This document shows positions 6,004-8,292 of a stretch of 8,292 nucleotides of DNA, piece by piece. A program made the position numbers and the translations under genes. The notes under the pieces were generated by a model. The model had not been told where the DNA came from. It worked only from the letters and a program-made list of their open reading frames with translations, and ran no database searches. The stretch spans positions 1 to 8,292 of the forward strand of contig JAUWGL010000031.1 in NCBI GenBank assembly GCA_030606465.1, given 5' to 3'. The DNA comes from Thermoplasmata archaeon (GTDB lineage Archaea; Thermoplasmatota; E2; DHVEG-1). Position 1 is the stretch's first letter; each line of letters begins with the position of its first letter.

Positions 6004-7314
6004 TTACTTTTCATCTGGTTTTACAATCAGTGTTGATTCATCTTTTTTTACAATAATCACCTTGGTATTTGGCTCAATTATTGTATCAGATGTTGCCTGC
6101 CAATACTCACCTTTAAAACGAACATAACCAGGGGTATCAGGTGTTATCCTATCAATTGTCTTAGCTTTTTCTCCGATAAACGTACCAACTACTGCCTTCT
6201 TTTTTCTAATTTGAATGACTTTATACAATAAGAACGCGAAGAACGCAGCAATAAGTACAGCTGCCACCACTAATACTATGATTGCTTCATTTATCCAATC
6301 TATATATATCACCCATTTTGTAGTGGAATAACTTGGCACAAGGAATATAGACCCTATTAGCAGACAGATAATTCCACCTATGCCTATTACGCCAAATCCT
6401 GGCGTAGCAAATATTTCTATTAAGAGCAGTAGGCAGCCAACAATTATAAAGATTATGCTCAACGTGGATATAGCAAATCCTGATCCAACAAGTGCAAGTA
6501 AAATAGCTATAACACCAAATACTTCTGCCCCAAAACCTGGGGAAGATATACCAAATATCAACGCGAAAATACCCAGCATCAGCAAAAGAGATGCTAGAAC
6601 AGGATTAGAAAAAAATTTCATAAATAAAATTTTAAGAGAAGGAGAATATCTTATCTGTTTTGCATTTTTTGTATTAAGTGTAACCAGGCCCTTTGATGTA
6701 GGAACAATAGTACCATTAATATCTTGTAAAAGTTGATCGATTGAAGGCGAAACATGTTCAATAATTCCGTATTTTTTTGCCAAAGTAGCATTTAAATTTA
6801 GATTCTCAGTGATAAATTTCGCTGCAATCGTTTGATTTCTATTATACATTTCAGCCCTAGTTTCAATCCATTTTGTAAGAGCATTAATTATCTTTGAATC
6901 TGTAATGTATTTTGTACCTTCTACACCAATCTCCACTGGTTGACATGACCCTATGATTGTATGATCAGCCATAGCAGCAATGTGAGTACTCATTAAAATA
7001 AAAGTACCAGCAGACCACGCAGCAGAACCACCAGGATAAACATATCCGACAACTGGAATCTCACTTTTATTTATCATATCAGCAATTTCAAAAGTCTGCT
7101 CAAGGCCACCTCCCGGAGTATCTAATAAGAGTATAATAGCCTCTGAATTTTCGTCTCTTGCTTGTTGCATACTTTCTTTTAAAATCTCAACAGTAGACTG
7201 ATCAATGGTATCAGTGATTTCTACAACAATTACATTTGAGCTAAGAGCATATGTACTAAAAGAAAAAAAGAGAAAAAGAAAAACAAGTAGAATAAGAGAA
7301 AATCTTAGCTTCAT
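6004..7314 (-). CDS. nfeD: NfeD-type membrane-bound ClpP-class serine protease
   Basis: This 436-residue protein has the full NfeD1b architecture. A signal/anchor segment (about 4-24) is followed by an extracytoplasmic ClpP/SppA-like protease domain (27-200), five hydrophobic segments (about 235-327 and 343-366) and a cytoplasmic NfeD OB-fold (about 374-434). The catalytic Ser-Lys dyad of Pyrococcus PH1510 is matched by Ser101 in AAWSAGTF and Lys141 in DSKIINAL; the oxyanion-loop DTPGGG is at 65-70 and the KFITENLNL segment at 166-174. PH1510 cleaves the C-terminal hydrophobic region of its stomatin partner, the product of the neighbouring gene, and the two are proposed to act in membrane protein quality control. 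The ATG at 7314 overlaps the SPFH stop codon as ATGA, so translation is coupled. A C5T5 pyrimidine tract follows the stop on this strand (complement of 5979-5988). Confidence 0.95.
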   Translation of the reverse strand: MKLRFSLILLVFLFLFFSFSTYALSSNVIVVEITDTIDQSTVEILKESMQQARDENSEAIILLLDTPGGGLEQTFEIADMINKSEIPVVGYVYPGGSAAWSAGTFILMSTHIAAMADHTIIGSCQPVEIGVEGTKYITDSKIINALTKWIETRAEMYNRNQTIAAKFITENLNLNATLAKKYGIIEHVSPSIDQLLQDINGTIVPTSKGLVTLNTKNAKQIRYSPSLKILFMKFFSNPVLASLLLMLGIFALIFGISSPGFGAEVFGVIAILLALVGSGFAISTLSIIFIIVGCLLLLIEIFATPGFGVIGIGGIICLLIGSIFLVPSYSTTKWVIYIDWINEAIIVLVVAAVLIAAFFAFLLYKVIQIRKKKAVVGTFIGEKAKTIDRITPDTPGYVRFKGEYWQATSDTIIEPNTKVIIVKKDESTLIVKPDEK

Positions 7315-8087
7315 TCTACTACTTTCTTGTTAACCGCTTTTGCTATCCCCGCAACAGTTCCTATTTCCCCGGCTGGGACTATTATGAGGTTTTTCTCTCT
7401 TGCAATTTCTGTTAGTGTCTGCAGCTCACGGAGTCGTAATGCAGTTGGTGTTTTTTCATAGAGTTTTGCTGCATCAGTCATTTTCTTTGATGCCTGGAAT
7501 TCTCCGTCTGCTATGATTATTCTTGCCCTTTTTTCTCTTTCTGCTTCAGCTTGTTTTGCGATGGCTCTCATCATTTCATCAGGAAGGGCCACATCTCTAA
7601 TTGTTACTGCTGATACTTTTATTCCCCAAGGGTCTGTTCCTTGGTCAATAATTGTCTGAAGGCTTTTGTTGAGTTCCTCTCTTTTGGATAAGAGCTCATC
7701 GAGGCTTTGTGTTCCTAAAATATCTCTAAGTGTCGTTTGTGCTAGTAGGCTTGTTGCAACCTCATATCTTTGAACTTCAATAACCGCTTTTTGTGGATCA
7801 GTTATTCTAAAATATACAACTGCATCAACATCCACTGTGACATTGTCTTTAGTGATAACTCTCTGTTTTGGGACATCTATAACACGGGTTCTTAGATCAA
7901 GTTTTATAACTTTATCTATTATTGGTATAATAAATACAAGACCAGGCCCTTTGATTCCTTTTAATCTCCCTAATCTGAATATAACTATTCTCTGATATTC
8001 TGACATTATTTTTATTGCTGATGCTAGCAACATTGCTATAAAGAAAATTACTACAAGGAAGACTAAACTTATAGTTTCTAAATCCAT
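7311..8087 (-). CDS. Stomatin-like SPFH/Band 7 protein, NfeD partner
   Basis: This 258-residue prokaryotic stomatin has an N-terminal membrane anchor (about 5-27). The SPFH domain (about 28-190) includes EYQRIVIFRLGR (30-41), GPGLVFIIPIIDKV (47-60), RVIDVPKQRVITKDNV (68-83) and TSLLAQTTLRDILG (112-125). A charged helical segment rich in A/E/K/R follows (170-232, QAEAEREKRARIIIADGE) and mediates oligomer formation in relatives. The C-terminal hydrophobic patch LIIVPAGEIG (234-243) is where PH1510-type proteases cut their stomatin in Pyrococcus. Stomatins form multimeric scaffolds in the membrane. The ATG at 8087 has a strong GAGAGGT ribosome site 8 nt upstream. It is the first gene of the SPFH-nfeD pair and overlaps nfeD by 4 bp. 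Confidence 0.95.
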   Translation of the reverse strand: MDLETISLVFLVVIFFIAMLLASAIKIMSEYQRIVIFRLGRLKGIKGPGLVFIIPIIDKVIKLDLRTRVIDVPKQRVITKDNVTVDVDAVVYFRITDPQKAVIEVQRYEVATSLLAQTTLRDILGTQSLDELLSKREELNKSLQTIIDQGTDPWGIKVSAVTIRDVALPDEMMRAIAKQAEAEREKRARIIIADGEFQASKKMTDAAKLYEKTPTALRLRELQTLTEIAREKNLIIVPAGEIGTVAGIAKAVNKKVVE

Positions 8088-8095
8088 TATTTACT

Positions 8096-8102
8096 ACCTC
8101 TC
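8096..8102 (-). promoter_or_regulatory. Strong Shine-Dalgarno of the SPFH gene
   Basis: The minus strand reads GAGAGGT with 8 nt to the ATG at 8087. It is the best ribosome site in the window and fixes the SPFH start. Confidence 0.7.
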
Positions 8103-8140
8103 ATTTGTAAATTGTAAAAACAAATTTATGTTATTAAGTG

Positions 8141-8150
8141 TTTCTATAAA
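8141..8150 (-). promoter_or_regulatory. TATA-like box of the SPFH-nfeD operon
   Basis: The minus strand reads TTTATAGAAA. The implied start site near 8120 leaves a leader of about 33 nt holding the ribosome site. It is inferred from motif and spacing only. Confidence 0.45.
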
Positions 8151-8170
8151 CCCAGTAGTTCGGCAAGCTA

Positions 8171-8191
8171 GAATTTGACTAACTCAAATTC
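8171..8191. repeat. Perfect 8-bp inverted repeat (GAATTTGA-CTAAC-TCAAATTC) upstream of the SPFH promoter
   Basis: The two 8-bp arms are exact inverses around a 5-bp centre. The site lies 20 bp upstream of the SPFH TATA-like box, where archaeal activators commonly bind. As RNA it would form only a weak A/U-rich hairpin, so a protein-binding site is the more likely reading. Confidence 0.4.
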
Positions 8192-8217
8192 ATCTTTTCA
8201 GTAAAAATTATTTGAAT

Positions 8218-8268
8218 GTGTATGATATGAGTACAATTTGGATGTCTAGATGCACTCACATCATACAC
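8218..8268 (-). ncRNA. Long hairpin, 15-bp stem and 21-nt loop, upstream of SPFH (unclassified)
   Basis: The left arm 8218-8232 (GTGTATGATATGAGT) and right arm 8254-8268 (ACTCACATCATACAC) pair over 15 positions with a single exception at 8227/8259. On minus-strand RNA that position is a G-U wobble and the stem is unbroken; on plus-strand RNA it is an A-C mismatch. This favours a minus-strand transcript. It could be the 3' end or terminator hairpin of a gene beyond the right edge, part of a long SPFH leader, a small RNA, or a DNA site. I see no tRNA, C/D or H/ACA consensus. The wider 8088-8292 stretch shows no convincing gene. Confidence 0.35.
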
Positions 8269-8292
8269 AAAAGAAGGATATAGGCAAGTTTC

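Noticed and set aside
6380..6736. Plus-strand open frame of 118 codons opposite the nfeD membrane region.
   Set aside because: It is antisense to the conserved NfeD membrane domain and has the same complement-type composition.
8227..8283. Short plus-strand frame from an ATG at 8227, and minus-strand open frames entering from the right edge (one open down to a TAG near 8179).
   Set aside because: The short frame lies across the hairpin and lacks a ribosome site. The minus-strand frames could be the tail of an upstream gene, but their Cys/His/Ile-rich reading has no recognisable family and the region is dominated by inverted repeats, so I do not call a gene.
8151..8292. Possible tRNA or C/D box RNA, prompted by a GTTCGGC string and an ATGATGT box-C-like string on the minus strand.
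   Set aside because: There is no cloverleaf, no proper T-arm or acceptor pairing, and no CTGA D/D' boxes at suitable spacing.

Overview
The window is archaeal, most likely euryarchaeal. It carries an archaeal class I release factor aRF1 (NIKS and GGQ motifs), an archaease start, a Dph6-type diphthamide ligase and a KH-less aCPSF2-type beta-CASP nuclease, with AT-rich TATA-type promoters and mixed Shine-Dalgarno/weak leaders. A Thermoplasmatota-like, peptide-using lineage is a plausible guess from the OPT peptide transporter next to these genes, but the sequence alone does not fix the clade. Coding density is high and base composition is fairly even; I see no transposase, integrase, CRISPR array, rRNA or recognisable tRNA.

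Left end (1-797): the first 20 codons of archease lie on the minus strand and run off the window. They are divergent from dph6 on the plus strand, with a 69-nt shared promoter region. dph6 is the only complete plus-strand gene and meets the minus-strand genes tail to tail with one base between the stop codons.

Middle left (799-3371): an OPT-family oligopeptide transporter is followed, with a 14-bp overlap, by a small stand-alone PqqD-like protein. PqqD domains in RiPP pathways bind peptides, so a peptide transporter translationally coupled to a PqqD-like protein is the most suggestive pairing in the window. The transporter has its own TATA-like promoter.

Middle and right (3372-8087): a minus-strand series reads stomatin/SPFH -> NfeD-type membrane serine protease -> beta-CASP nuclease (aCPSF2-like) -> aRF1. 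SPFH and NfeD overlap by ATGA and match the known Pyrococcus stomatin/protease partnership. The nuclease follows after 46 nt and may be co-transcribed. aRF1 has its own TATA-like element and a perfect palindrome at the predicted transcription start.

Right end (8088-8292): a 205-nt non-coding stretch holds the SPFH ribosome binding site and TATA-like box, a perfect 8-bp inverted repeat upstream of it, and a 15-bp stem / 21-nt loop hairpin whose only non-Watson-Crick pair is a G-U if transcribed on the minus strand. The theme of the complete genes is translation (diphthamide on EF2, termination), RNA 3'-end or decay processing, and membrane peptide or protein quality control. I did not find a clearly new multi-gene system; the OPT-PqqD pair and the structured regulatory DNA are the leads.
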